From Symbiodinium natans (Eukaryota > Sar > Dinophyceae > Suessiales > Symbiodiniaceae): a stretch of DNA of 64,000 bases. Made by a program: the position numbers and the translations under genes. How positions within the stretch are numbered: the stretch's first letter is position 1; each line of letters opens with the position of its first letter. Positions 1-11,055 of this stretch are shown one piece after another. The notes below the pieces were generated by a model. That model was not told where the DNA came from. It ran no database searches and worked only from the letters and a program-made list of their open reading frames with translations. The stretch is taken from the NCBI GenBank assembly GCA_905221605.1, contig CAJNDS010002256.1, positions 384,571-448,570 on the forward strand, read 5' to 3'.

Positions 1-3
1 CGC

Positions 4-417
4 ATGGTCATGCCTGTCGTACACCGCTCCAGCAGAAGGAGAGGACATGTGGTGGGACAAGGTTTTCTTGCTGTGCTTGGCCTCGTCGTGATCCTCGTGA
101 CTCGTATGCAAGGTGCACGAAGTCCAGTCTTCATGGGAGCAAGGCCGACACAATGGAAGCTTGCTGGTGCCCAGCGAGCACGAGGTGCGCATGTGCGGAG
201 CTCTGTGGTCCGCCTCAAATCGCTTGACTCGGATGACATTGAAAAGCGCCGCGAGTTTGGAAATCAAGTTAGCCGAGACGTTGCGGTGTGGATGGTCCTG
301 GCATTCGCCACATCTGGTACAGACTTTGCTCCTTACGTTCTTTACGCTGGTGCAGCATCTGTCGCTTTTGCCGTGTGCTACCAGGTGTATTGTGCACAGC
401 AGAGGGGCTCATCTTGA
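4..417 (+). CDS. Small putative plastid membrane protein (137 aa)
   Basis: An uninterrupted frame runs from ATG at 4 to TGA at 415-417. Residues about 1-19 are basic. They are followed by a hydrophobic stretch (GFLAVLGLVVILV, about 20-32) and then a basic, Ser/Ala-rich segment, which is the layout of a dinoflagellate bipartite plastid presequence. The mature part has an acidic/basic patch (LDSDDIEKRRE) and two hydrophobic stretches near the C-terminus (about residues 93-105 and 108-127). I do not recognise the family. The frame could be the last exon of a gene that starts before the window, because the ATG is only four bases from the edge. Coding status is inferred from composition and the targeting-like N-terminus. 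Confidence 0.45.
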   Translation: MVMPVVHRSSRRRGHVVGQGFLAVLGLVVILVTRMQGARSPVFMGARPTQWKLAGAQRARGAHVRSSVVRLKSLDSDDIEKRREFGNQVSRDVAVWMVLAFATSGTDFAPYVLYAGAASVAFAVCYQVYCAQQRGSS

Positions 418-1699
418 CGGAGGCTTTCGAAAAAAGACCCACGCCTCGACCGCCTGGCGAAGGTTGGCAAAGTGCCCCGAAGCAACCAAAGCACTTTCAC
501 CGCCCTGCGGCGGCCACCATTGTGACAGCAGCAAAGGATTGACATGACCATGCCCCGCTCCGCCTTTGCCTTTACCATGTTGCACTTCTGGCGCACCGCA
601 GAATCTTCCCAATTCAAGCACAACAAAGGCTTGCAGTCGATGCAGAGCAAAATGCCTCAAGTGAGTGAAGCTATGACAAGCAGAAGAAGAACCCTTCACG
701 TGCTCACATTGTGCTGCAAAAAGGCGCTTGGCGCTTGCTCATGTCCATTGCAGATTGCATTCACATGGATGTGCGCCAGATAAACTGCGAGGCATCATGC
801 ATGTCACTCTCTTGCCCGAAGGCTGGACTTTCGAGGGCAGCAGCAGTTCCTGGGCTCCGGGCTCAGCTTGCAGAACGGTGCTCTGGTGCTCTGGCCCTCT
901 TAGGACAGACTGTGGTTTGATGTTAATTGGTTGTTTTTTGGTTAAGTGCTGGCAATTCGCTTCCTGGTTCCAGGTTGGCATGTGAGCACCTTGTCGTGGA
1001 GCGAGAGGGGGCGCAAGCAAAGCTATCCCCACCACCCTGAACTCTTACCTCCGTGATCTTCCGAGTCTCCTTCTCAAAACCCCTGCGCGAAGAAAAGGTT
1101 GCCAGGAAGGGCTGGCACGTCTGTCGCGCCCTCAGCGCACATCAGATGAAGAAGGCTGAATGCATTTCTGAAGGAAACTTCCGATGGTACTTCTGGGCCA
1201 ATTCTCACGAGGGTGGTCGGAATGCTCCTCCTGCATTGCATTTGGTTTGCCAGGGGGGTGCAACTACTGACCCACCTTCGATGTCCTTTCGGGCCGCTTC
1301 GCACACTGTTGCACCCTACAAAAAAAGCACTCGGACCATCGAGAAGACAAAGAACTTAGCATCCTTAAGCCCTAAACCACCTAGAGCCAAGCAGCCAAGC
1401 ATGGATTCGGCCGAGCCCAGGCTCCCAGAGCCATCTTCCTGGCAGTTTATCAAGCTCTTAGATGCTGGGCCGAAAGGGGTTCGGGGATCGTTGGGGTGTT
1501 TTTTTTTCAAATGTGCTAGCAGGAGGGTTTGGGGTGTACCGAGTGTACTGCAAGTGCTGAGTCCTCAGTTTACCCCAAGCCCTAAACCCTAAACCCATAA
1601 CCGTATAACCCTAAACTCCAAAACCCCGTTGGCAGCAAAGGGCCAGGAAAGGGCAGGGAGTTCAGGCCAAGCCTTGCCCTCGCTCTTTGAGGCCTTAAT

Positions 1700-1812
1700 T
1701 ATACCAAGAACAATAATAATTGCTATTGTTACTCTCATTGCTATTCTTCTTGTTTTTCTTACTATTATGATGATTATCATTATTATTGTGATTATTCTTA
1801 TTACTCTTGTAC
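1700..1812. repeat. ATT/AAT-rich low-complexity tract
   Basis: Irregular runs of ATT, TTA and CTT triplets fill this stretch. They give shadow ORFs of Ile/Asn/Ser repeats on both strands. There is no sign of coding selection. Confidence 0.8.
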
Positions 1813-3870
1813 TGTGGTGACCCGGTGGTGGCAGTACTTCTATGCTGCTGTATCCACCCCCCCCCCACGCTCTCAACAAGACAGATGACTAAGGGATCGT
1901 TTGTCAAGTTAGACAGCTCTCCAAGCCCAGGATGGTTGGATCCAAATGCGACATACGCAGGCGGGTGCACATGGGGGGAGGAGAGCAGTGCAGAGCTGCT
2001 CAGAAAACGCCGACTCACGTCGCAGATTCACTTAGTCCGCAAGTTGTTTGCGCTGCGGCTGCTGCCTGCTGCCCGCGTCAAACCACACTGCTCCTCCACT
2101 GGGTTTTTGGGGCAGGGAACTGTGTCTTTTCAATCGGGATCACTGCTTCCGGGCCGAGTTGAAGAATCTGATGTTTGTCTTGCTGAACCGGTAAATCCCT
2201 CCCAAGAGTGATACCATTGCATTTTTCCGAGGCCGGCCGGGTCCTGTCCATGGACGATCGGTCCAGCGAAGGTCCCGTGGGAGTAGATCCGAAGGAGCAG
2301 AAGCTTCGTGCGTCGCTCTTTCCAGCATTCTCATCTAGCTTTCCAGCATTCCTCGCAGCAAATGGTGCGACAAAGTTGGCCTCATGCATCGGCACGAGAC
2401 CATAAACTTTCGGCACGAGTCGATCAGAATGCGTTCGCCGCAAATTTGTTACAGGTTTGTAACGAAGGCTGAAAGGATTCCACATCACGCTGAGACAGGG
2501 TCAGCCAGAGCATGGCAATCAACACTGCTCCTTTGCGCAGGCCGCCTGTACTGCCGCGAGGCTTGGCCGGTCTTGAGCAATGTCGCTGGTGCCCGAAACC
2601 CTAAACCCTAAACCCTAAACCCAAGAGAACCGATGGAACCCTCAAGCCCTGCCTGTGAAACCCGTTGACGCGCACAATGCCCAATGTGGGCAGGCAGCGG
2701 GATTGGATTCAAGCCAAGCAGCGCCGAAACCTCAGAGGAAGGAACTTGAAACTTGACTCGGGTGTAGGAAAGAGGGTTTTGGAGTTTTAGGGCTTGGGGT
2801 TTAGAGTTTAGGGTTTCGTTTAGGTTGAAGAACGACGTGCTTTTTTTCGGGATTCGAAGATTGGAGTTTAGTCAGGTTTCAGGGTCCGGCTCCGAAGCTT
2901 GGACATGCGGCCCTCGGGCTGAGGCAACCCTCCGGTTTGGGGTTTAGGGTTTAGGGCGTGGGGTGCTGTTGTTTGGGAAACCATTGGATCCGTCCCACGT
3001 CTCTACAAACGCTTGGGCTGCAAACCAGAAGTATGTCGTTAGGGGATATGTCAGATTCTAAACGAGTACCACAAAGCATCCGCACCGGCTTAAGATAAAA
3101 CATCTTGAATCGGTTGTAGGTTGTAGATATTGACAGCTTGCAATCTCTTTGATGAAGTGCCGTGTAGGCAAGCGGCCAAGTAAACAACTGTATCGTATAT
3201 ATGACATGTTTCCCATGTCGGTAGCAATTCGATAGGAGAACTCTTGAGTCGCACAGATTCTTAGGTTTGTCCTGCAAACACTGCGGAAGTGATGCGCAAG
3301 GCGCCGAGATGCACGAGGGTTCTTTGAAGACTTGAAGATCCTTTAGGGTTCGAAGTGTTAGGCTTTGGGCTTCGTGGTTTCTTAAAGTCTTACGGCCTTG
3401 ATCAAAATCAGCGTTCCTTACGAGGGCTCGCCTGAGCAGCAAGCCTCGGGTTCAGAAGGATCCCTCGTGAGTTTGTTCATGCATGGCACTGCCACTTCCG
3501 GGGGAATCTCGAGCCAGCCACTGAAGAGCAAATCCTGTACCAACCCCAAAACCTTGAGTTTGCTCACTGGCAACGGAGAAAAACGCCCAGGCGGCCACAA
3601 GCAACTTCTTGTGGCGCATGCTGCGATGGTATGGCTGCGGCAAGGAAGATTTCTTGAGACGGATGCCCTGTGCTTGTGGCAAAGTTAGACTAGACTTACG
3701 TTGTTCCGATAGCGGGGTGCTGCACTAGCTTTTCTCCGAGTAAACCCCAGATCCAACAGCTCCGGAAATCTGTCCCACTCTGTTCGCTGCATAGACTGGA
3801 AGCTCGATGAGGCCTAGCCGCGAGTCGGAATGAAAAAAGACACCGGCGCCAGCATACACTTGGGAGGGTA

Positions 3871-3999
3871 CGAAAATCGCAAGGACCCCAGTAATTTACC
3901 CCTAAGTTCGGAAAGCCCAATAAATAGACCTCCAAATCGTAGGATTCCCTTTTTAAATACGGAGCCCAAAAAGGTACCCCTAAGTTCGGAAACCACCCC
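3871..3999 (-). repeat. Family A inverted-repeat element, internally rearranged
   Basis: It carries the family A core in reverse: TACGAAAAT at the left, a GTAGGATTCCC centre, and AAAAAGGTACCCC followed by TTCGGAAACCACCCC at the right. The segment CCCCTAAGTTCGGAAA occurs twice inside it (about 3900-3915 and 3977-3992), so this copy was rearranged or partly duplicated. Confidence 0.65.
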
Positions 4000-4817
4000 T
4001 GTACCTTCATTCCTTCTGTTGAGGCGGTGGATCCGCTGACGTCGCTCAGCGAGATGAGGAGCCCCTAGGGTTTAGGGTTTAGGGTTTAAGGTTTCCTCAC
4101 ATGGCTCAAAGAACTTCTAGGAAAGTCAGTGAGGGTTGAAGTTTCGGGTTATAAGCCCTGAACCCTAAACCCTAAACCCTGCACCGTAAACCCTAAACCC
4201 TAAGTTTTTGTTTTTCTGACAAGGTCGCCTCATGAGTCCGATCAGTGCAAGGATGCCGTCCTCACTTCGAGCTCCCAGGGGTTTAGAAATTGTTTTGGAA
4301 TTCAAGCGTCTTCGGAGTTTACAGGCTTTATTCACACGGGAAGGGTTGTACTTGATGCTGAGCAGAGCCGAGAGGACGATCCCAGTTTCCAAAGCCGCTG
4401 CCGATCAAAGCCCAACTCCTGGACGTGGGGTTCGCTCGGGGGGGACTTTTCAGTTTAGGCCTTATTTGGCCTGAATCGGTGTTGGGGATTCCGGTACACT
4501 CTTTGGGGGGAGATTCGGATGTTCCTTCGCTCTGAAGACGACTCAGGTCTTCCGCCATGACACCCAAATTAGGACAGGCTAGAATATTGGCCCTTCGAAG
4601 TGTTGAGATGCTGCGATGACTTGTTTGGCTACACTCCCCCCAAGCCCCAAGCCCCAAGCCCCAAGCCCTAAGCCCTAAGCCCTGACACGTTGCTATTTGC
4701 CCGTGTGGTTTTCTTGAAATTTCCGGTCTGGAGAGAGTGTTCTTCTGTTGAGGGGCGGGGAGGGGGGGGGGGAGGGGGGGGGGATTGGTTACGACCATTT
4801 GACTCTAACCATCCCCA

Positions 4818-5100
4818 AACCCTGCTATTTACGGCGTTTTTGCCTCTTTGTGCAACATGTTGCTGGAGGATGTTTGATGTTCAGCAAAACGGGCGCTGTC
4901 ACACGTGTTCATGCCGTTTTGCGAACATGCCCAAAACCCTGCTATTTGCGGCGCTTTTGCCTCTTTGTACAACATGTTGCCGGAGGATGTTTGATGTTCA
5001 GCCACACAAGGCACTGTCATAAGCGTTCATGCCATTTTGCGAACATGACCAAAACCCTGCTATTTGCGGCATTTTTGCCTCTTTTATACAATGTGCGTCT
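4818..5100 (+). repeat. Tandem repeat, about 117-bp unit, nearly three copies
   Basis: The phrase CCTGCTATTT starts at 4821, 4938 and 5056, giving spacings of 117 and 118. The rest of the unit (CCTCTTTGT-CAACATGTTGC, GGATGTTTGATGTTCAGC, TTTTGCGAACATG) is repeated with few changes. The third copy is truncated. Reading frames through it repeat the same peptide, but nothing suggests a protein. Confidence 0.9.
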
Positions 5101-8100
5101 CATCGAACACAACTACAGCTGGGTCTGGCGCTGGCAATTGGTCCCCAAGCGAACATCCTGGATCGCTTGGGGAAGGTGTGCTAAAATGAGTGCCCTAAGT
5201 TTGAGTTCCTGGATTTCCTAAAGCACGAATCCCTCAATTTCCACAGCCACACGCACGAAGTCCTGTAATTTACAGCGCTTTCCGTGTATGCCCTAAAACG
5301 TACAGGCCCGCCACCACACGGTCAGATATCAACGTGTGACCCCCTAAGCCCTAAACCCTAAACCCTAAACCTGCAACGTGGCCACAGTGTCAGCTAGGCG
5401 GGTGGCAAAAAAAAAAAACCCTAACCATTGCCCTCAGACTTCGCTAAGCCCCAGTGGGTTTTCGGATTCTTGGCCATGCGACCCACCAAGGGCGAGGGAG
5501 AGCCGGCCGTGCGGGGCTGAGCCGATGGGAAGCTTTTGCACGGCAGTTTAGGGTTTAGGGTTTAGGGTTTATAGGGTTTAGGGTTTAGGGTTTAGGGCAC
5601 CTTCACCAAGAAAACGATACCTTACGCGTTTTGTTGTTGGATGTCTGTCCGTAGGGAAGGGGGCGTCCACGTAAAGAAAAACAACAGCACATACACACAC
5701 CATGCTGCATTGAACATTTGTTTCTATGTAAGTGACAGTGGCTGTGGAGATGTTTTTACGTCCATCAACCACGTCCGGGGAAGGTAGCTAGCAACTGGAT
5801 ATCCAGCCCGCCTGCATGGCTTCTTCGCAGCCCGAATTCGTAGCACGCCGTTTGCTCGTCTGGCAGGAGTCGCAGAGGGAGTTTGCTACCGCTTGTGGAG
5901 CGAGGCCGGAATAAAACAGATCTTCCCCGTGCAGCCACTGGAACACATGTTGCGTACTTCTTAAGCGTGCACCATGCAGGAGCAGCACGAAAGTCCAGGT
6001 CCCAGCATTTGCGCTGTATGTCTGCAGGGTATATATAACTGTACCTTGTGGCGGATCTTCAATAATGCTACTGTAATTACCGACGAAGCATCACCCCCCC
6101 GGAATTGTGGTGTTTTGTTTACGAAATGACTCCGAAATTATTGAGCCGGATCACATTGTCATGCTCCCCGAAATTATGTTAAGGTATTCGGTTCGTCTGA
6201 AAATGTAAATCTAGATGTTCTTTTTAAACTTAGCGTCTGAGATCTTCTGACCTGAGCAAAGCTGAGATACTGAAACTTGAGTTTGAGCCTATCCCTCTAA
6301 GATGCCTTGAGACCCTGAACACATACAATATATAGTTTGTGTCCTATATAGGAAGGACACAGTGAAGGCTTAACAATAAACCGGCAACCCGTTACCCTAA
6401 AACACTAACCCCTCTGAGCGCGCGTAAAGCAGACCTGCCTGCTGAAGACTTTCGGGCGGCATCAGGACCTCAAGCCTTTGGAGTTTAGGGTTTAGGGTTT
6501 TTTTTCTGAAGTAAGGCAGGCTTAAGGTCTCATGTTGCGAGGTGCCATCTCTACTTATGGTAGCAAAGTTAAGATTCTGCCGGCTTTGACGTGTTCATTT
6601 CTGCTATGTTTATTCTGCTTGAGACGATCTCCAACCCAAAGACACCATAGGCGCCTTGGAATATGCAATATGCCACTGGCCATTCTGTGCTTCGGTTGTA
6701 TTCAAAGGGCTCCACGCGGGAAAGTTCGGCTGTGAAAGTCGGAGGTCGTGTGTTACGGGAAGTGGCGCGCATTGTGTTCTATTCCGAGGCCTCTTGCGGA
6801 CTGACGAACCCGAGCTTCGGCGGGAGGAGACCCTCCGAACAAACCAATGGTGGTCAACGGCATGCAATCAACGTACGCCGCAGTTTTGCTCACCCTAATT
6901 GTTCTGGGCCAGCCCCAAAGAGGACCTGGCTACGACAGCCTGGAGCTCAGCCTTGTGCAACTTTGGCCGGCTCGCGCTGAAAGCTGCAAAACCATGCCTC
7001 AACCCTCCCCTTGCATGCCTCCAACGCGCGGCCCGTCCAACCTGCAAATCCTGCAAAACTCAGGCCCTGTCCCTGGCGACCGCAGGGCACAAGACCAACC
7101 AGGATGACCTGCCGTGCAGTGCAGCATCACCCAATGCCTCGAAGAGATGCACATTGGATAACTTGCGACCCGATTCCCACTCAACGCTTTACAATCCTCA
7201 GCAGCACCAGAATGCATAGGGCTGAGAGCAGGGCTCGGCAGCCCAAGATCAGATAGCCCAGGAATGCCTAGTGCAGCTGCCTCAGAATTTTTGTCGCAGG
7301 AGATCTACTCCCTTCCTTGGGTGGAGCGGTCCCCAGCTTTCGACAGGAAGGCTTTTGGGCCGAGGGATTTGTGAGGAGCTTTGAGTTCTTCAGAGGTTTG
7401 GGGTTTAGGGTTCAGGGATTGGTGGGGGGGGGGGGGGGGCAGGGCGGCATTTAATTGGCATGCCTCCCATAGTACGAAGCACCAACGCCCGTCCCAAGCT
7501 CTAATTCAGAAACTCGCTAGCCCGGCCAGATGTCACCAAAACCCTACAAAATCCCACGTAGCTTCATATCCCCTAAGCAAACGCCAAGGACAGGCCGCCA
7601 CTGCAGGCTTTGGACAAAGCTCGTGCACTGCTTACCCGTTTGCAGGCCACCCACCGATTTGCACATGAAACCAAAAACCCTTCAGTTTCAGTGTCAGGCT
7701 TGTTGGTTGGTGTGTGGTTTAGAAGGCTTTGTGCCCCAAATAGGGTTTGACATGGTTTGCCACTGTCACAAGTTGCCGACGCCCTTAAACCCAACCATTG
7801 TGGCTCATGCAAAAGTTTCACGGTCGTTTGTTTCGGGATGCAAACCGTTCAATGGTTTTTTGGTCCATGCTCACCCTGTCAAGGGGGCAGAGAGAGGGAG
7901 AGAGCGAGAGACATGTAACGTCGATCTCTGAGTGGCAGGCTTGGCTGAAGGAAGATCACAAAGCTTCAAAGACTCCAAGATCTTCAACCCCAAAGCCGAA
8001 CAAAACACGTCAGATCCACCTAGAAATCACAAACTCCTGCCAAGCAGCTGCCGCCAGCAGCAAGATTGCGAGCTTTAGCTGCATCCGAAACCAGCTTCGT

Positions 8101-10917
8101 GAAGACTCGTCTCGTGTGGCAACTGGCAACGCCAGGTGCTGGAGCGCAAGCCCGGTGGGGCCTCGACCTTGGACGGGGGGGCATCGATGGGGGGGTCTCC
8201 GGGATGTTTCAACACCCCTGAACCCGCTCCCTTAGAAGCCCCCTTATACACCCCCTTCTTAATCAGGCGGAGGGCTTAAGTTTTCGGACTTGAGCTACTA
8301 GGTCATTCTGGACTGAGCTCCAGGAATCGGAAGGGCGCTTATGGTTCAAGACATCCATGTCATACACGTGCAGTGGTTTGGATGATCGTGCTTATAGCAA
8401 TAATGTTGCAATGAAGTTTGCTTGCTTAATGAGCCACTTCAGGTGTGGGAGCTCACCCCGCGTGGCGAGCAAGTCAGCTGCCTTCCAGCAGCTTGGCCCT
8501 ACTGCTGCATGCTTCTGCACTATGCCCGCGAAATGCTAAGAGAGCAGAAGCCTTGATAGGCAATTGGCAATTAGGACTGAACATTCACACGAAACGGACT
8601 CTAGGACCTGGGCCGAAACGAGGAAGTTTGATCTCAGCGCAATTCGGAGTTTGCATCCCACCAGGATCCGAGAGTGCTATTGCTCCTCATGGACTACACA
8701 GGGCAGAGGTAAGCATCCACCCCGCAAAACGCTCTCCTGTCCGCCAACATCTCAGGTTCATCCTCGAATAGCGCCCTCCGGCCAAATTATTCTCGGGACA
8801 GGGCCTGGACGGTGACTAGCATACTGGCATGCTTTACAAGTCTTGTAGAGAGGGATGCAAGTTGTGCTGCTCACCAGGCATACAGTGCTTACTTGTAGTA
8901 CGTCGTGGTGACCCAGTGGACGGGTTGGAACTTGCTTCATGAAGCCTTGTGCAGACTCTGCAATGCCAGCTGAGCATGGCAACCATTGCAGAGTTGAAGT
9001 AGAAGGTTTCTACTCTGGTCCGTCATGTCTCAAAACGTTCACCGGATGGAGGCGATGGGGTTGCAGTTGCAGTAGTTGCAATCACTTGAACTGCCTGAGG
9101 CACATGATCCTGCAAGCCCAGTCCATCTCCGAAAGCTTCGCACGGGATGCCTGTGCCCGCGCCCTTGCCATCCCTTGCCAACGCGCGTCACACAGAGGAG
9201 CTTGAGGTCTAGAGATGGTCACTTCCTTGGTCCCTTTTACTAGAGATATAGGGTACCCAAAAAGGGAGCTTAATTGCTTAATTGAAAGGAACTCACCAGA
9301 TGTCTGGAGTAGGACCTCAGCAGATCTGGAGCAGCGCGGCGTCGATCATGCCACAAGCGTGTCATGTCATGTGCCTTGGGCGTTTTCGCAGCCGATTTTG
9401 TTCACAATTCTCCGCACACATTACCCCGGATCTGAGAGTAGCGAATATGTCAGGCCAGCCCAACCAGGCTGGTCGCGGCAGTGAGGGTTGTCCTTTCTCA
9501 TGTCCCCACACACTGCGGACGGAGCTAAAGCCAGTACTCCTCATTTAGGACCCCACTAAGGTTTCATATGATCCAAAGTTTTTTGAGGATTTGCGACAGC
9601 AGCTTTGAAACATCCTGGATGCCAAGCTTGCTTCTTTCTTGAGCAGAAGTTTGGCCTTCAAGCAAACGTGATACCTTTCCTGGATTACCTAGGCTGCGAT
9701 ACTAAACGGCAGTTCTTGGGCAAGTTGCAGCCAATTGAGTGGCCGGCAGTCGGGTTGCCGTTTCTTGCGAGCAGTTGCATGATTCTGGCCACCTGGCCGT
9801 TGCCTTGATCTTCTAGTCTCGCTTCCCCCCAATACTAAACCCCACCCTAATTTCAAATATTGTTTTTCAAGGGCCCTGCCAGCACCCAGCCCAATAGCAA
9901 ACCTCTTTGAGAATTAGGGGGGGGGGGGGGTGGGGTTGAGGGCCTTTGCCCATTAGGGTTTCAGGGTTTATGCTGAAGGCTGACAGGATTAGGGTTCAGG
10001 GCTCAGGGCTTAGAGGGTTTAATTAGCGTTCAGGGCTTAAGGCTAAACCCTAACCCTAAACCCCAAGCCCCAAACTCCATTACCGGGTAAGGTTCAATTA
10101 GGCTTTGGATTTAAGGTTTTAGGGTTTAGGCCCCCCCCCTAATTTCAAATATTTTCCGGCCGAGGCGAATTTCAGATTGGGGGGGGGGGATGGTTTAGGA
10201 TTAGGGGAGAGGGGATTAACCTCTAACCACTGCAGACAGCTTCTCCCATCTGAAAAAGCCGACAAAAAGGTCAGTAGAATCAGAAGGCAAGCCGATCACC
10301 TCCCTTTCACATGATTGGTACTGAGAGGCCTTTGTCATGGCCGCGAATGCTGGTGCAGTGACTGAATCAGGTCCGACCCCTGTCCAAACCATCATGGCCT
10401 CCCAGTGTCTTCACCAAGCGTTCACCGGGAAGCATGCCTCTGCAGCAGCTCACGCGTCTTGTGCGCGATCCGAGTCCTTGGCAGGTCTTGCTTACACCTC
10501 CCAGCCGTCCCTGTCACAGATCCATGCGCGCGCTCGGCAGGGTCGCGTTCTGAGCTGTTGGAACGACCCGGATTGAATCTTTCATGTGGGCATCGGACAA
10601 AACCTCTGGAAGAGGTAGCCATGATTAGAGGAGTCATATGGAATTGACAAGTCTGCTCTAGCACGAGAACTGATAGGGGCCGACCCTAAACCGATACCCA
10701 ACTTCAAAAGAGAATTCCCGCATAACCCGTAGGGGGCCGACTCCGACCCTATTCCACGCGATAGTCGGGACATACTCGAGGCTTGGACCGCTACTCATGT
10801 GACAAGTGATAGCCGATAGTGCATATACACCGTATGCGAAACCAAAAAAGCAGCCGGTGTGTCTTGAGGTCCATGCGGCCCAACAGTGGTCTGGTAGGCA
10901 TGGGACGAAATGGAACT

Positions 10918-10970
10918 CCATATGGGGGTTTCCGAAAATGGGGGTACTTTCGGGGGTCCCTTGAAGGGGA
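10918..10970 (+). repeat. Truncated family A element
   Basis: The left end of family A is clear (ATGGGGGTTTCCGAAAATGGGGGTACTTTCGGGGGTCCC split over 10919-10960). The right half is missing. It is followed by a 26-bp tandem duplication. Confidence 0.7.
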
Positions 10971-10971
10971 T

Positions 10972-11023
10972 TCGATTTAAGGTATATACGGGGTACACCT
11001 TCGATTTAAGGTATATACGGGTA
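10972..11023 (+). repeat. Two tandem copies of a 26-bp unit
   Basis: TTCGATTTAAGGTATATACG followed by GGGTACACC occurs twice head to tail, starting at about 10972 and 10999. It ends about 35 bp before the first recognised chlH exon, so it could lie in an upstream intron or the 5' region. Confidence 0.85.
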
Positions 11024-11055
11024 CACCAGTACACCGGGGGTCCCGCTTGGCTTAG

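Larger units (their letters stand above)
418..11055. other. Long stretch with no assigned gene, rich in repeats
   Basis: No exon here could be tied to a known protein. It contains telomere-type repeats (1577-1620, 2599-2622, 2783-2815, 2938-2955, 4069-4092, 4152-4203, 5343-5371, 5548-5598, 6482-6503, 9955-10130), an AT-rich microsatellite (about 1700-1812), an inverted-repeat element (3871-3999), a 117-bp tandem repeat (4818-5100) and poly-G/C runs (4757-4783, 7423-7439, 9918-9931). Leader exons of chlH could lie in the last few kilobases. Short GC-rich open stretches (for example 8040-8200 and 9090-9200) could be exons but have no recognisable sequence. Confidence 0.6.

Noticed and set aside
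4818-5100. Possible CRISPR-like array
   Set aside because: Units of 117 bp are repeated in full, with no short repeat/spacer alternation, and the genome is eukaryotic.
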